Origin: Rapidithrix thailandica
Lineage (GTDB): Bacteria > Bacteroidota > Bacteroidia > Cytophagales > Flammeovirgaceae
Assembly (NCBI RefSeq): GCF_039710355.1
Contig: NZ_JBDKWZ010000022.1
Span: 55,233-119,232 of the forward strand
Direction of reading: 5' to 3'
DNA: 64,000 nucleotides
The notes under the pieces are model-generated. The model was not told the origin of the DNA. It was given only the letters and a program-made list of their open reading frames with translations, and made no database searches. Every line of letters begins with the position of its first letter. The stretch's first letter is position 1. Of the stretch, positions 26,622 to 35,255 are shown one piece after another. The translations under genes were made by a program, and so were the position numbers.

Positions 26622-27092
26622 TTATTGTCCGGTTAAATTTTGAGTTTTTACTTTGTCTGCAAATATGCGCTTGTAAATAGGTCTCCGGTAGAGAAAAAGA
26701 CAAAACAACAGGGGGTACAGTAAGTAGTCCAATACTAGCATTGGTGTGTGGTATTCTACCTCGTCCGTAATGATGGTGTGTTGTTTGGAGGTTTGTTCCA
26801 GTTGGTGAGTATGTTGCCAAGTCGACAAGAAAAAAGGCAATTGGATGCCCTGATCCGTAAAGGCAATGTATTGATTATCCAATTTGAAATTGACGACTTG
26901 GGATTTCCACCTCTGTTTGAATAGTACAAAGTCTAATTCCAGAATGATGAGGTCACCGGTATGATTGCCCTCATACCGTAATAACCGGAGAATGGGGTAG
27001 GGAGGGGTCAGTTGTTGCAAAAGTTGATCGTCAAATTTTTGCCATACTTTGACCAAAGGCTGTGGCACGGCCGTCTTTACTTTGAACTTCAT
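26622..27092 (-). CDS. SRPBCC-type ligand-binding domain protein
   Basis: A 156-residue protein resembling the SRPBCC (START/Bet v1-like) fold: MKFKVKTAVPQPLVKVWQKFD at the start is the typical first strand and helix pair, and TWQHTHQLEQTSKQHTIITDEVEYHTP is the strand pair at the end of the cavity. A C-terminal hydrophobic helix (LLYPLLFCLFLYRRPIYKRIF) is amphipathic or membrane-facing. Such proteins bind hydrophobic ligands; the ligand here is unknown. It is a lone gene on the minus strand. Confidence 0.75.
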   Translation of the reverse strand: MKFKVKTAVPQPLVKVWQKFDDQLLQQLTPPYPILRLLRYEGNHTGDLIILELDFVLFKQRWKSQVVNFKLDNQYIAFTDQGIQLPFFLSTWQHTHQLEQTSKQHTIITDEVEYHTPMLVLDYLLYPLLFCLFLYRRPIYKRIFADKVKTQNLTGQ

Positions 27093-27438
27093 GGTAAGTG
27101 AGTCGCTTTTGAGTGATTGTCAAATAGTTAGTTTTTTAGTCGGTTTTACATGTACATAAGAGGAATAGCCCGGTCATAACGATGGATAATTCCAGTGCAT
27201 TTACCCTTGGGTGTTATGAATGCCAATTCCTCGGTGGGTTAGGACTGTTTATCCGTAAAAAGGCCAAAACCGACTCTAGAAATATAAGCTTTTTTCAAAG
27301 ATTCTGAGAGAAAAAAGAAGGAAGAAATAAGTTTTTAAATTCTGGTAAGATATTTTGTGATAGCTTGCATATTTTCGCTGATAAAGTGTTATCTTTGCAG
27401 CCCTAAAATGATTACTAAAAGTAAATAAATTTTTGCCA
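27093..27438. other. 346-bp divergent intergenic region holding the rpsF promoter
   Basis: Lies between the SRPBCC gene (minus) and rpsF (plus). It holds the rpsF -7 box at 27390. I see no other structured element. Confidence 0.45.
27390..27397 (+). promoter_or_regulatory. -7 promoter box of the rpsF-rpsR-rplI operon
   Basis: TATCTTTG followed by C is an exact TAnnTTTG match, 42 bases before the rpsF ATG. A TTG at 27365-27367, 22 bases upstream, is a plausible -33 element. Confidence 0.65.
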
Positions 27439-27822
27439 ATGGTAAAGAAACATTATGAGACAGTATTCATTGTAACTCCCGTTTTATCTGAGCAACAGAT
27501 AAAGGATACTGTCGACAAGTTTAGAAACTTGTTAAAAGAATTAGGTGGAGATATTTACCACGAAGAAAGCTGGGGAATCAAAAAACTGGCTTACCCGATC
27601 AATCACCTGAAAACAGGTTTTTATCAATTGTTTGAATACAATGCTTCTCCTGAATTGATCGCAAAATTGGAGTTGGAGTTCAAGCGTGATGAGAAAGTGA
27701 TTCGCTTCTTAACGGTGGCTCTGGACAAATATGCGGTAGAGTACAACGAGAAAAGAAGAAAAAAAGGAACAACTGTTAAGAAAGATTCTAAAGAAACTAA
27801 AGAACAGGAGGTGGCATCATGA
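27439..27822 (+). CDS. rpsF: 30S ribosomal protein S6
   Basis: A component of the small ribosomal subunit platform that binds together with S18. The protein is 127 residues from the ATG at 27439; the open frame extends two codons further to a TTG. YETVFIVTPVLSEQQIKDTVDKF and WGIKKLAYPINHLKTGFYQLFEY are the family core, and a Lys/Glu-rich tail follows. It overlaps rpsR by four bases (ATGA), showing translational coupling. It is first in the S6-S18-L9 operon, with no ssb gene inserted. Confidence 0.97.
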   Translation: MVKKHYETVFIVTPVLSEQQIKDTVDKFRNLLKELGGDIYHEESWGIKKLAYPINHLKTGFYQLFEYNASPELIAKLELEFKRDEKVIRFLTVALDKYAVEYNEKRRKKGTTVKKDSKETKEQEVAS

Positions 27823-28070
27823 CATTACAAAACGAACCCATCAACAGACAAGAGCAAACCAAGAAGTATTGCCGGTTTAAAAAACACAGAATCAAATATA
27901 TCGATTATAAAGATCCCGATTTTTTGATGAAGTTTTTGAACGAGCAAGGTAAAATTTTGCCTCGCAGAATCACTGGTAACAGCTTGAAATACCAAAAGAA
28001 AGTAGCCCGTGCAGTCAAAAGGGCTCGTCAATTGGCCTTGTTACCTTATGTAGCTGACGGATTGAAGTAG
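27819..28070 (+). CDS. rpsR: 30S ribosomal protein S18
   Basis: A small-subunit protein that partners S6. It has 83 residues. KKYCRFKKHRIKYIDYKDPDFLMKFLNEQGKILPRRITGN is the conserved body, ending with the basic KYQKKVARAVKRARQLALLPY helix. The start codon overlaps the rpsF stop (ATGA). Confidence 0.98.
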   Translation: MTLQNEPINRQEQTKKYCRFKKHRIKYIDYKDPDFLMKFLNEQGKILPRRITGNSLKYQKKVARAVKRARQLALLPYVADGLK

Positions 28071-28119
28071 TCTGCTATTTTAGTTGGAAATTGTTTTACA
28101 AAGCAATCCTGATTTTAAA

Positions 28120-28566
28120 ATGGAAATAATTTTAAAAACCGATATCAAAGGCTTAGGGTATAAGAACGATATAGTAAGTGTGAAGCCGGGCTATGGTAGA
28201 AACTACCTGATTCCTCAAGGGTTCGCAATGCTAGCCTCTGAAGCCAATAAGAAAGTTAGAGACGAGAACATCAAACAAGCTGCCCACAAAGCAGAGAAAG
28301 TCAAACAAGATGCCGAAGAGTTAGCAAATAACATTGGCGAATTGGAATTGGTGATCGAAGCAAAAGCGGGGGAAAGCGGTAAAATCTTCGGGGCTGTTAC
28401 TACGACTCAAGCAGCTGAAAAACTGAAGGAGAAAGGTTATGATGTAGACCGTAAGAAAATTGGATTTACTTCTGAAATCAAAATGTTGGGCGATTACACG
28501 GCTGTGTTAGACCTGCATAGAGAAGTGAAGAAAGAGATCAGTATCAAAGTAGTAAAAGCCGAATAG
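28120..28566 (+). CDS. rplI: 50S ribosomal protein L9
   Basis: A large-subunit protein at the base of the L1 stalk, with two globular domains joined by a long helix. It has 148 residues from the ATG at 28120; the open frame extends 36 bases upstream to a TTG. Signature GLGYKNDIVSVKPGYGRNYLIPQGFA lies near the N-terminus, a Lys/Glu/Ala helix follows, and the C-terminal domain has GKIFGAVTTTQAAEKL. It is last in the S6-S18-L9 operon, with a strong terminator 24 bases on. Confidence 0.97.
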   Translation: MEIILKTDIKGLGYKNDIVSVKPGYGRNYLIPQGFAMLASEANKKVRDENIKQAAHKAEKVKQDAEELANNIGELELVIEAKAGESGKIFGAVTTTQAAEKLKEKGYDVDRKKIGFTSEIKMLGDYTAVLDLHREVKKEISIKVVKAE

Positions 28567-28589
28567 TTTTTGCTCAAACGTATATTACA

Positions 28590-28627
28590 AAAAAATGCCT
28601 GACGGAGTAATCTGTCAGGCATTTTTT
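28590..28627 (+). terminator. Terminator of the rpsF operon
   Basis: A 14-bp perfect stem (28590-28603 with 28614-28627) including TGCCTGAC / GTCAGGCA; its 3' arm ends in six T. It starts 24 bases after the rplI stop. Confidence 0.9.
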
Positions 28628-28677
28628 GTGTTAAGCCACCGGTGAACTTACTTTGAAGCGGTTACCGATGGCTTGCT

Positions 28678-31509
28678 TTATTGCTTTACAAACATTTTGT
28701 TCGCTTTGAATTTCGCATGCCGGATGTTCAGAATGTATACTCCGGGTTTTAAACCTTCGGTAGAAAGCCTTGCTGTATTGTCTTCAAAAAGCACTTGTTG
28801 TTGGCGAACCAACTTGCCAAAGGCATCCAGGAGAGTAATTTCTGCCTGTTGGAGTGTTTGAGTCCCTTGAATATAAAGATAAGCCTGCGTTGGGTTGGGA
28901 AATACATTGAATTGCTCAGGCAGGCCGGTAGTCAACTCCGGAATGGTAGTGACCAGGGTATTTTGTGTAGTATTGGTCACAATGGGTGGGTTGTAGTCAA
29001 AGTAAATCGAGGCCGTATTTTTCACTACGGTATGTTCCGGCAAGCCCGCCTTGGGCCGGATCTCATAGAGAAGATAGCCTTCGCTTTCCTCTACCTTGCC
29101 TTGTTGAGCACTGCTGGCACTGTCGGGTAAGTGGATATTTTCAAAGTAAAATTCCAGTGCTCCTTCTTCGCTCCGTTGGATGTTGACCGTATGGCTGACA
29201 TCCAGAAGTTGGAAAGTGTTCCAATCAAAATGATTGTCCAAGGTATCGCGAATGGTAATGTTATACGCCTCGGCATTTCCCACATTCTGAAAGCGGATCA
29301 GGTATTTGACCGCTTGGTTTTTCAAAGTAAAATTCTCCTTGCCTACTCCGGCCGGAACGGTCTGTTTGTCATTGGGATCGTAAGCACACTCCAGGGGTTG
29401 TTCCAACGTATCACTCAGCACCTGGATGGTTTGTTGGGCAGCGTCTTTGAGCTGTACCTCGTAAAAGGACTTCAAGGTATCGCCTATATTATCCACTCCC
29501 GGTAACTTGAGCAACAATTCGATTTTTTGCTTACTACCCAAACCCACTTGGTCGAGGGCATAGGTGAGAGTTTGCCCGTCCACCTCCAGCGGGAAGGGGG
29601 TACTTTCCAGGTAAGTTACCGTTGGGTCCAGCGTGACTTTTACTGTGGCATCAAAGTCAATAGAGCCCGTATTTCTCAAGGTAAAGTAATAAGGGACTTC
29701 AAAGCTACAACGGGGCGCCTTGGAAGTAAAAGTAGCAGCCGCTTCATAAACCTCTTTAGGTTCCAACCCGAAGTTAAATTCCTGGTCTTTGTCCGCAGGT
29801 AAACTAATCTCATGCTGCTTGGCCGTAGTAATGCCCCATTTTTCCTGATTGTAATCCAAGGTAAGTTGGTAATCGCCCGGTTCTCTTCTTATGGCAAAGA
29901 TGCCTTGTTCATTGGTATATACGGTAATATTGCCGGGATTTAGCCTCAATTTTTGATTAGAAAGAGTAGGTTCTCCTTCGTCAAATTGTCCGTTTGTATT
30001 CAGATCGGCAAAGACTTTTCCGGTTAGTTGATAGCTTTTATCACTGAGTTTGTAAAGGTTGGTCATATAGGGTTTTCCTTCAGCAAAATACAAGATTTCA
30101 TTTTGATACAGGTGTACAGAACGAGGCTGAGAAGAAAAACTTGGGTCTGTCATGGTGCTTTCTATCATCCGGGTACCTTCTGAAGTACCGTCTGTTACAT
30201 AAAGTTCTCTATGACTGTCAGTTGGAGACGCTGTGAAATAGACTTTTCCTTGGTGTTCAAGATAGGAAGTTGGAAATCTAATGTCTTTTTGAAATGTTCC
30301 TGAAGGTGTTCCATCGCTGATAAATAAACCAGAATTAACTTTACCGATAACTATATTTGTAAAAGCCTTTTCTACTGCTATATATGTATTATTCAAACCT
30401 ACTGCAGAAGTACCTTCTTCAGTCCCATCTGTTTTCCAAAGATTATTTCCCCCTTGAAAATAATAAGATCCTTTCATAGACTTTGGAGAAATTTGGGTGG
30501 GATCATTACGATATAATTTAAAATTAATATCATAGAAAGGAAGATCGACTGGCAAATTTATTTTTTCAGTACCTATTTCAGTTCCGTCTGTTCTCCAAAG
30601 TTGGTTCTGATTTTCATACTTTCCGTCCTTTTTTATATAAGACTTACTTGCAAATAATATATGTTTTTCAAGGGTAGCGACCAAGTTTATGCCTCTAGCT
30701 GAAATCTTTTTTATAAACTTTGTGCCCTCCGTTGTTCCATCACTTTCCCAAATTTCATGATAATATCCACCTTCGTTCATTTTGAAAAAATAAAGTTTAT
30801 TATTAAAAATGGATATACTGACTTGAAATGTTAGGTTGTTCCCAGGATAAATTTCTTTTAACATCATTGTACCTTCTTTGGTCCCGTCTGTTTTCCAGAT
30901 TTCTGTTCCATGAATACCATCATTCGCTATAAAATAAGCTTCTCCTTTGTAAGTAAAGTCATACATTTTTAAGGAAGATGGATAATTCATAGTGGATAAA
31001 TAAAGTCCACCTGAAAGTCCAGGCTTAATATCTTTTACCATGCCGATTGATTCATCTTTTCCAATCTTCCAAAGTTCTAAACCATAAGTAGTATCACTTG
31101 CAGAAAAATACAAATTGTTTCCTCGTTGTTCTGCAATAAAACCGAGAAGGCCTTTTACGTTTATACTGTGGAAATGGGTAATGCTTCCTTTTATTCCATT
31201 AGATTTCCAAATTTGTACAGTATTATTCAGTGGAACTGATAAATATAAGTTTTCTTGAAATGAGTATAATTTTACAAGGTTAACACTCTCAACAGAATTT
31301 ACCATGTCAATAACTTCTACTTGATCATTTGCATACCTCCAAAGCTTTATTTGTTCTGGTTGTTTTTTTGTGGTGACGGTAGCAAAAAATGCCCCTTTGT
31401 CATTGCTTGCAATGGGTTGTAATATGACGTAATTCTTCTTCAGGAGATTCCAAAGAGGTAAGTAGTACCGGAGCCTGTGCAAAAAGAAATGTCTTTGTAA
31501 CGAGCACAA
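28678..31509 (-). CDS. Large secreted ELWxxDGT-repeat protein with T9SS sorting domain; N-terminus frameshifted
   Basis: A 943-codon open frame for a surface or secreted protein. Seven ELWxxDGT-type repeats occupy the first half (for example EIWKTDGTKEGT, QLWRTDGTEIGT, NLWKTDGTEEGT). Next comes a carboxypeptidase/SdrD-like beta domain (FADLNTNGQFDEGEPTL), DUF11/adhesion-like beta modules (YLIRFQNVGNAEAYNITIRDTLD), and a C-terminal type A T9SS sorting domain (FNVFPNPTQAYLYIQG to the terminal KMFVKQ). The first 25 codons of this frame are not protein-like. A clear signal peptide lies in the +1-offset frame starting at 31537, so a single-base frameshift separates export signal and body. No in-frame ATG occurs before about residue 71. 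As read, it would not be exported. Confidence 0.85.
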   Translation of the reverse strand: MCSLQRHFFLHRLRYYLPLWNLLKKNYVILQPIASNDKGAFFATVTTKKQPEQIKLWRYANDQVEVIDMVNSVESVNLVKLYSFQENLYLSVPLNNTVQIWKSNGIKGSITHFHSINVKGLLGFIAEQRGNNLYFSASDTTYGLELWKIGKDESIGMVKDIKPGLSGGLYLSTMNYPSSLKMYDFTYKGEAYFIANDGIHGTEIWKTDGTKEGTMMLKEIYPGNNLTFQVSISIFNNKLYFFKMNEGGYYHEIWESDGTTEGTKFIKKISARGINLVATLEKHILFASKSYIKKDGKYENQNQLWRTDGTEIGTEKINLPVDLPFYDINFKLYRNDPTQISPKSMKGSYYFQGGNNLWKTDGTEEGTSAVGLNNTYIAVEKAFTNIVIGKVNSGLFISDGTPSGTFQKDIRFPTSYLEHQGKVYFTASPTDSHRELYVTDGTSEGTRMIESTMTDPSFSSQPRSVHLYQNEILYFAEGKPYMTNLYKLSDKSYQLTGKVFADLNTNGQFDEGEPTLSNQKLRLNPGNITVYTNEQGIFAIRREPGDYQLTLDYNQEKWGITTAKQHEISLPADKDQEFNFGLEPKEVYEAAATFTSKAPRCSFEVPYYFTLRNTGSIDFDATVKVTLDPTVTYLESTPFPLEVDGQTLTYALDQVGLGSKQKIELLLKLPGVDNIGDTLKSFYEVQLKDAAQQTIQVLSDTLEQPLECAYDPNDKQTVPAGVGKENFTLKNQAVKYLIRFQNVGNAEAYNITIRDTLDNHFDWNTFQLLDVSHTVNIQRSEEGALEFYFENIHLPDSASSAQQGKVEESEGYLLYEIRPKAGLPEHTVVKNTASIYFDYNPPIVTNTTQNTLVTTIPELTTGLPEQFNVFPNPTQAYLYIQGTQTLQQAEITLLDAFGKLVRQQQVLFEDNTARLSTEGLKPGVYILNIRHAKFKANKMFVKQ

Positions 31510-31537
31510 AGACCAATAGGGTAAAAATCCGTTTCAT
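31400..31537 (-). other. Displaced signal-peptide reading frame of the T9SS cargo gene
   Basis: From the ATG at 31537 the minus strand encodes MKRIFTLLVFVLV, then TKTFLFAQ|APVLLTSLES, a textbook signal peptide with an A-Q cleavage region. It ends at a TGA at 31402-31400. The body of the T9SS cargo is in the frame one base away. Skipping one base around 31430-31450 (near GAAGAAGAA) would join the two as ESPEE-NYVILQP. Confidence 0.8.
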
Positions 31538-31576
31538 AGAAATGTATTTGAATATGAGGAATTATTTATATGCCAG

Positions 31577-31584
31577 CGAAAGTA
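31577..31584 (-). promoter_or_regulatory. Candidate -7 box of the T9SS cargo gene
   Basis: CGAAAGTA on the given strand reads TACTTTCG on the minus strand, one base off TAnnTTTG and followed by C. It lies 40 bases before the signal-peptide ATG at 31537, which supports that ATG as the real start. Confidence 0.4.
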
Positions 31585-31680
31585 CAAACAGGTCGGTAGG
31601 ATATTAAAGAAAGTAGATGGGTTTTTTGGGGAAAAGAGGGAAGGTGTAAGTAATAGGAGGAGAATTGTATGGAGAGAAAT

Positions 31681-31709
31681 AATAAAAAGCCCCGGAAAAC
31701 TCCGGGGCT
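31681..31709 (-). terminator. Terminator of rpsA
   Basis: AGCCCCGGA / TCCGGGGCT (31688-31696 with 31701-31709), 4-base loop. On the minus strand it is followed by TTTTTATT. It lies 22 bases after the rpsA stop. Confidence 0.9.
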
Positions 31710-31730
31710 CAATATGGATAAAAGAAGTAC

Positions 31731-33524
31731 TTAGTCTTCTTTCTTTTTCTGCATGTCTTCTTTCAATTGAGAAAGAACGCCAAGGTCGCCCAAGGTAGCT
31801 TTTGACTCGCTTTCCTTGGCTGCTTTTTCAGCAGCAGGCTTGGTGCTTGGTTTTTTGGCAGGAGCAGCTTTCTTCACTGGTTTTTTCTCTTCTTTGTACG
31901 TATGCACGTGCGAAAGGATGATTTTCTTGTCATCTTTAGAGAATTCCAATACTTTGAAGTCAAGTGCTTCACCTACTTCAGCAGCACTGCCATCTTCTTT
32001 CTTCAGGTTTTTGTTCAACGCAAACCCTTCGATTCCGTAAGGCAATTCCAAGGTAGCACCTTTATCGTTTTTGTTCAGAACAGTACACTTATGCACCGAT
32101 CCTATGGTAAAGGTCTCTTCGAAAGCTTCCCAAGGGTTCTCTTCGAGTTGCTTGTGACCTAAAGCCAATCTTCTCTGCTCGATATCCAATTCCAATACAA
32201 CTACTTCCAATTCTTCACTTACTTTGATGAATTCGGAAGGATGCTTGATTTTCTTGGTCCAAGACAGGTCAGATACGTGTACCAAACCATCGATACCTTC
32301 TTCCAATTCGATGAACAGACCGAAGTTAGTCAAGTTGCGAACGATACCTTTGTGGTGAGTACCTACCGCATACTTGATCATCAGGTCAGACTTGGTCCAA
32401 GGATCTTCGGAAAGTTGTTTGATACCCAAAGACATTTTTCTTTCGTCTCTGTCGATTGTCAATACTTGAGCCTCTAACTCATCACCTACTTTCAAGAAGT
32501 CTTGAGGGTTGCGTAAGTGTTGAGACCAAGACATTTCAGAAACGTGGATCAAACCTTCCACACCCGGAGTGATTTCCAAGAAGGCACCGTAATCAGCAAC
32601 ATTTACAATCTTACCTTTTACTTTGGTACCTACAGTGATATCCTCTGGTAATGAATCCCATGGGTGAGGAGTCAATTGCTTCATACCCAAAGAGATACGT
32701 TTCTTGGCATCGTCAAAGTCCAGAACCACTACGTTGACTTTTTGGTCTAAGTTCAACAGTTCTTCCGGATGGCTGATTCTACCCCAAGAAATATCAGTAA
32801 TGTGCAACAATCCGTCTACACCACCCAAGTCGATAAATACACCGAAGTTGGTCATGTTTTTGATCACCCCTTCGAGTACTTGACCTCTTTCCAGGTTGTT
32901 GAGGATTTCTGCTTTTTGCTTTTCGAGATCTTTTTCGATGAGTACTTTGTGTGAAACAACCACGTTGTCGTTCGCGTAGTTGATTTTCACTACTTTCAAC
33001 TCCATTTTCTTACCTACAAAGACATCGAAGTCGCGGATAGGCTTCACATCGATTTGTGAACCTGGCAAGAAGGCCTCGATACCGAAGATATCCACGATCA
33101 AACCACCTTTGGTTCTACGCTTCACCGTACCTTCGATCACCTCATCGTTGTCAAGAGCGGATTGGATTTTTTCCCAAGCTCTTACAATTTTCGCTTTTCT
33201 GCGAGATAAAATTAATTGACCGGCTGCGTCTTCTTGGTTTTCAATGTAAACCTCTACTTCATCACCGATCTTTAAGTCTGCTAAGTCTCTGAATTCGTTC
33301 AAAGCTACCAAACCGTCAGATTTTGACCCGATGTTGACTACTACATCCCGGTCGGTGATACTCACCACTGTACCTGAAATTACTTCTCTTTCAGTAATTT
33401 CATTCAGGGTTTGATCATACATTGCCAAGAGTTGCTCTTTCTCCTCCGGGCTATAGTCGTCTCCAAAGCCCTTTGACTCTAACTCGTTCCAGTTAAAATC
33501 TTGATTTTCAATAGATTCTGCCAT
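31731..33524 (-). CDS. rpsA: 30S ribosomal protein S1
   Basis: An RNA-binding ribosomal protein that helps load mRNA; it is important in Bacteroidota, which rarely use Shine-Dalgarno pairing. It has 597 residues from the ATG at 33524 (MAESIENQDFNWNELE). There are six S1 domains in series: EVISGTVVSITDRDVVVNIG, VIEGTVKRRTKGGLIVDI, VLEGVIKNMTNFGVFIDLGGVDGLLHITDISW, KGKIVNVADYGAFLEI, KGIVRNLTNFGLFIEL and a more divergent sixth. A Lys/Ala-rich tail follows. It is a single gene with a 5' leader of about 80 bases. Confidence 0.97.
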   Translation of the reverse strand: MAESIENQDFNWNELESKGFGDDYSPEEKEQLLAMYDQTLNEITEREVISGTVVSITDRDVVVNIGSKSDGLVALNEFRDLADLKIGDEVEVYIENQEDAAGQLILSRRKAKIVRAWEKIQSALDNDEVIEGTVKRRTKGGLIVDIFGIEAFLPGSQIDVKPIRDFDVFVGKKMELKVVKINYANDNVVVSHKVLIEKDLEKQKAEILNNLERGQVLEGVIKNMTNFGVFIDLGGVDGLLHITDISWGRISHPEELLNLDQKVNVVVLDFDDAKKRISLGMKQLTPHPWDSLPEDITVGTKVKGKIVNVADYGAFLEITPGVEGLIHVSEMSWSQHLRNPQDFLKVGDELEAQVLTIDRDERKMSLGIKQLSEDPWTKSDLMIKYAVGTHHKGIVRNLTNFGLFIELEEGIDGLVHVSDLSWTKKIKHPSEFIKVSEELEVVVLELDIEQRRLALGHKQLEENPWEAFEETFTIGSVHKCTVLNKNDKGATLELPYGIEGFALNKNLKKEDGSAAEVGEALDFKVLEFSKDDKKIILSHVHTYKEEKKPVKKAAPAKKPSTKPAAEKAAKESESKATLGDLGVLSQLKEDMQKKKED

Positions 33525-33612
33525 ATAAAATAAGCACTTGCTACATCTTTGTCCTAGTGCTATCAAACAAAGAATTTTGGGTTAAAAATGAAACATGTAT
33601 TAAATTGGAGTG

Positions 33613-33620
33613 CAAAAATA
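33613..33620 (-). promoter_or_regulatory. -7 promoter box of rpsA
   Basis: CAAAAATA reads TATTTTTG (followed by C) on the minus strand, an exact TAnnTTTG match about 89 bases before the rpsA ATG. Confidence 0.55.
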
Positions 33621-33932
33621 CGAATATTTACTTGTTAAGTAAATGCTTTTGATAAAAAATAACTGAGTTCTTCAAAAGAAAAGACACTCTCGACTAGTAG
33701 TCTGCCTCCAGGCGGCAAATATTTACTGGAAAAATACTACACGGACTCTGTAAGAGCTATTCAGCCAAGCCAAGGCTATACTGGTCATATTTGGTTTTGA
33801 GAGTAGGATATTGTTTGGGTAGAAACTTGCCCGTTTGATAGCTTTAACATTTGATCAGGTAGCGATCAAAAGGGATATTTCAATTTCAGCCTCATCCTTA
33901 TTGGCAATTACTGCCTAGTTTTGGATATTTCG

Positions 33933-33940
33933 TATCTTCG
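33933..33940 (+). promoter_or_regulatory. Candidate -7 box of the family 4 glycosyltransferase gene
   Basis: TATCTTCG differs from TAnnTTTG at one base. It lies 25 bases before the ATG at 33966, implying a short leader and supporting that ATG over the upstream one at 33921. Confidence 0.45.
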
Positions 33941-33965
33941 GGCAAAATTCTTGTTTTTGAGGTTT

Positions 33966-35093
33966 ATGAAAATTGCTTTTTTAGCTCCGTTTTATCCTTA
34001 TCGTGGGGGAATTGCTCAATCGAGCACTGCCTTGTACAAAGCCTTGGAAAGTCTAGCCGAGGTAAAGGCCTTCAATTTTTCCTTACAGTATCCTTCTTTG
34101 TTATTTCCGGGAAGCAGCCAGTTTGAAAACGCAAAGGACTCCAATTTGAAAATTGATTCTGTCCGTTGTTTGAACAGTATCAATCCCTTGAGTTACTTTA
34201 CCACAGCCAATAAAATCCAAGGGTTTCAGCCTGATTTACTCCTGACCCGTTATTGGATGCCCTTTTTTGCACCTTCTTTGGGATTGGTGTCCAAATTGGT
34301 CCGGAAGAAGGGGGCCCGGGTCATCAGCATTACCGATAATATCATCCCTCATGAACACCGCATGGGAGATCAAGTCCTCACTTCTTTTTTCTTAAAACAA
34401 AACGATGGTTTTGTCACCTTGAGTGAGGCAGTAAAACGCGATTTATTACAATTTCGCCCCAATGCCAAAGTCTTATTTCATCCACATCCTTTATATAGTC
34501 ATTTTGGGAAAAAACAGGAAAAGGCACAGGCGCGGAAATTGCTCCAGCTTCCCAAAGAGCGGAAAATTATCCTGTTTTTTGGTTTGATTAGAGCCTATAA
34601 AGGATTGGATACTTTGTTAGAAGCTTTCGGGAAATTAGATGCTTCTTACCATTTGCTGGTGGCTGGGGAGGCCTATGAAGATATGGAAAAATACCAGGCG
34701 TTGATTGCTCAAAACCCTAATAGAGACCGGGTGCAAATGCACAATCACTATATTGCAGAGAGTGAGGTTCCAAACTACTTTTCGGCTGCGGATGTATGTG
34801 TACTTCCGTATAAAACCGCCACCCAAAGTGGTGTGACAGCGATCTCTTTTCATTTTGATTTACCTGTAATTGTCACGGATGTGGGAGGATTAAAACAAAT
34901 GGTGGGCGAGTTTGAAGGGGGAGGCGTAGTACCTCCTGAAAATCCGGATCAACTTGCCAAGCGTATTCAAGAATATTTTCATCATAACCAACAAGAACAA
35001 TACTCTCAGGCAATTCAGAAAAATAAAAAAACATATTCCTGGGAGCACTTAGCAGTGGAGTTAATTCGGTTTTCCGAAGGGCAGGCTCGCTAA
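33966..35093 (+). CDS. Glycosyltransferase family 4 protein
   Basis: A 375-residue GT-B glycosyltransferase, probably retaining, acting on a lipid-linked or other acceptor in the cytoplasm. The N-terminal AFLAPFYPYRGGIAQSSTALYKAL gives the acceptor-side start. Next come FVTLSEAVKRDL, the second Rossmann domain start IILFFGLIRAYKGLDTLLEAF, and the donor-binding segment NYFSAADVCVLPYKTATQSGVTAISFHFDLPVIVTDVGGL. Donor and acceptor are unknown. It is a lone gene ending 98 bases before a long bidirectional hairpin. Confidence 0.88.
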   Translation: MKIAFLAPFYPYRGGIAQSSTALYKALESLAEVKAFNFSLQYPSLLFPGSSQFENAKDSNLKIDSVRCLNSINPLSYFTTANKIQGFQPDLLLTRYWMPFFAPSLGLVSKLVRKKGARVISITDNIIPHEHRMGDQVLTSFFLKQNDGFVTLSEAVKRDLLQFRPNAKVLFHPHPLYSHFGKKQEKAQARKLLQLPKERKIILFFGLIRAYKGLDTLLEAFGKLDASYHLLVAGEAYEDMEKYQALIAQNPNRDRVQMHNHYIAESEVPNYFSAADVCVLPYKTATQSGVTAISFHFDLPVIVTDVGGLKQMVGEFEGGGVVPPENPDQLAKRIQEYFHHNQQEQYSQAIQKNKKTYSWEHLAVELIRFSEGQAR

Positions 35094-35190
35094 TTGGAAT
35101 GGAATCACGCAGGTTGATACAATGCTTTTTGTGTTGAAAACAGGAACTAAGGGAAAACCTGATTTTTTACTTTTCGGGAGATGTCTCAAA

Positions 35191-35236
35191 AAAGACTCAT
35201 TTCCAAACCAAAGCAGTGGTTTGGAAATGAGTCTTT
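35191..35236. terminator. Perfect 20-bp bidirectional terminator hairpin
   Basis: Arms 35191-35210 and 35217-35236 are exact reverse complements (20 bp) around a 6-base loop, between convergent genes. The T tract is better on the minus-strand side, so it mainly serves the thioredoxin-like gene. Confidence 0.8.
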
Positions 35237-35255
35237 CCTCTAAGAGGAAACCATT

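Larger units (their letters stand above)
33525..33965. other. 441-bp divergent intergenic region
   Basis: Carries the rpsA leader and -7 box on the left and the glycosyltransferase -7 box on the right. A short GCCTCCAGGCGGC stretch near 33704 is the only GC-rich patch. I see no gene. Confidence 0.4.

Noticed and set aside
28678..31509. Accepting the TTG start of the large T9SS cargo gene
   Set aside because: The first 25 codons are shadow of a signal peptide in the other frame, so the N-terminus is treated as frameshifted.
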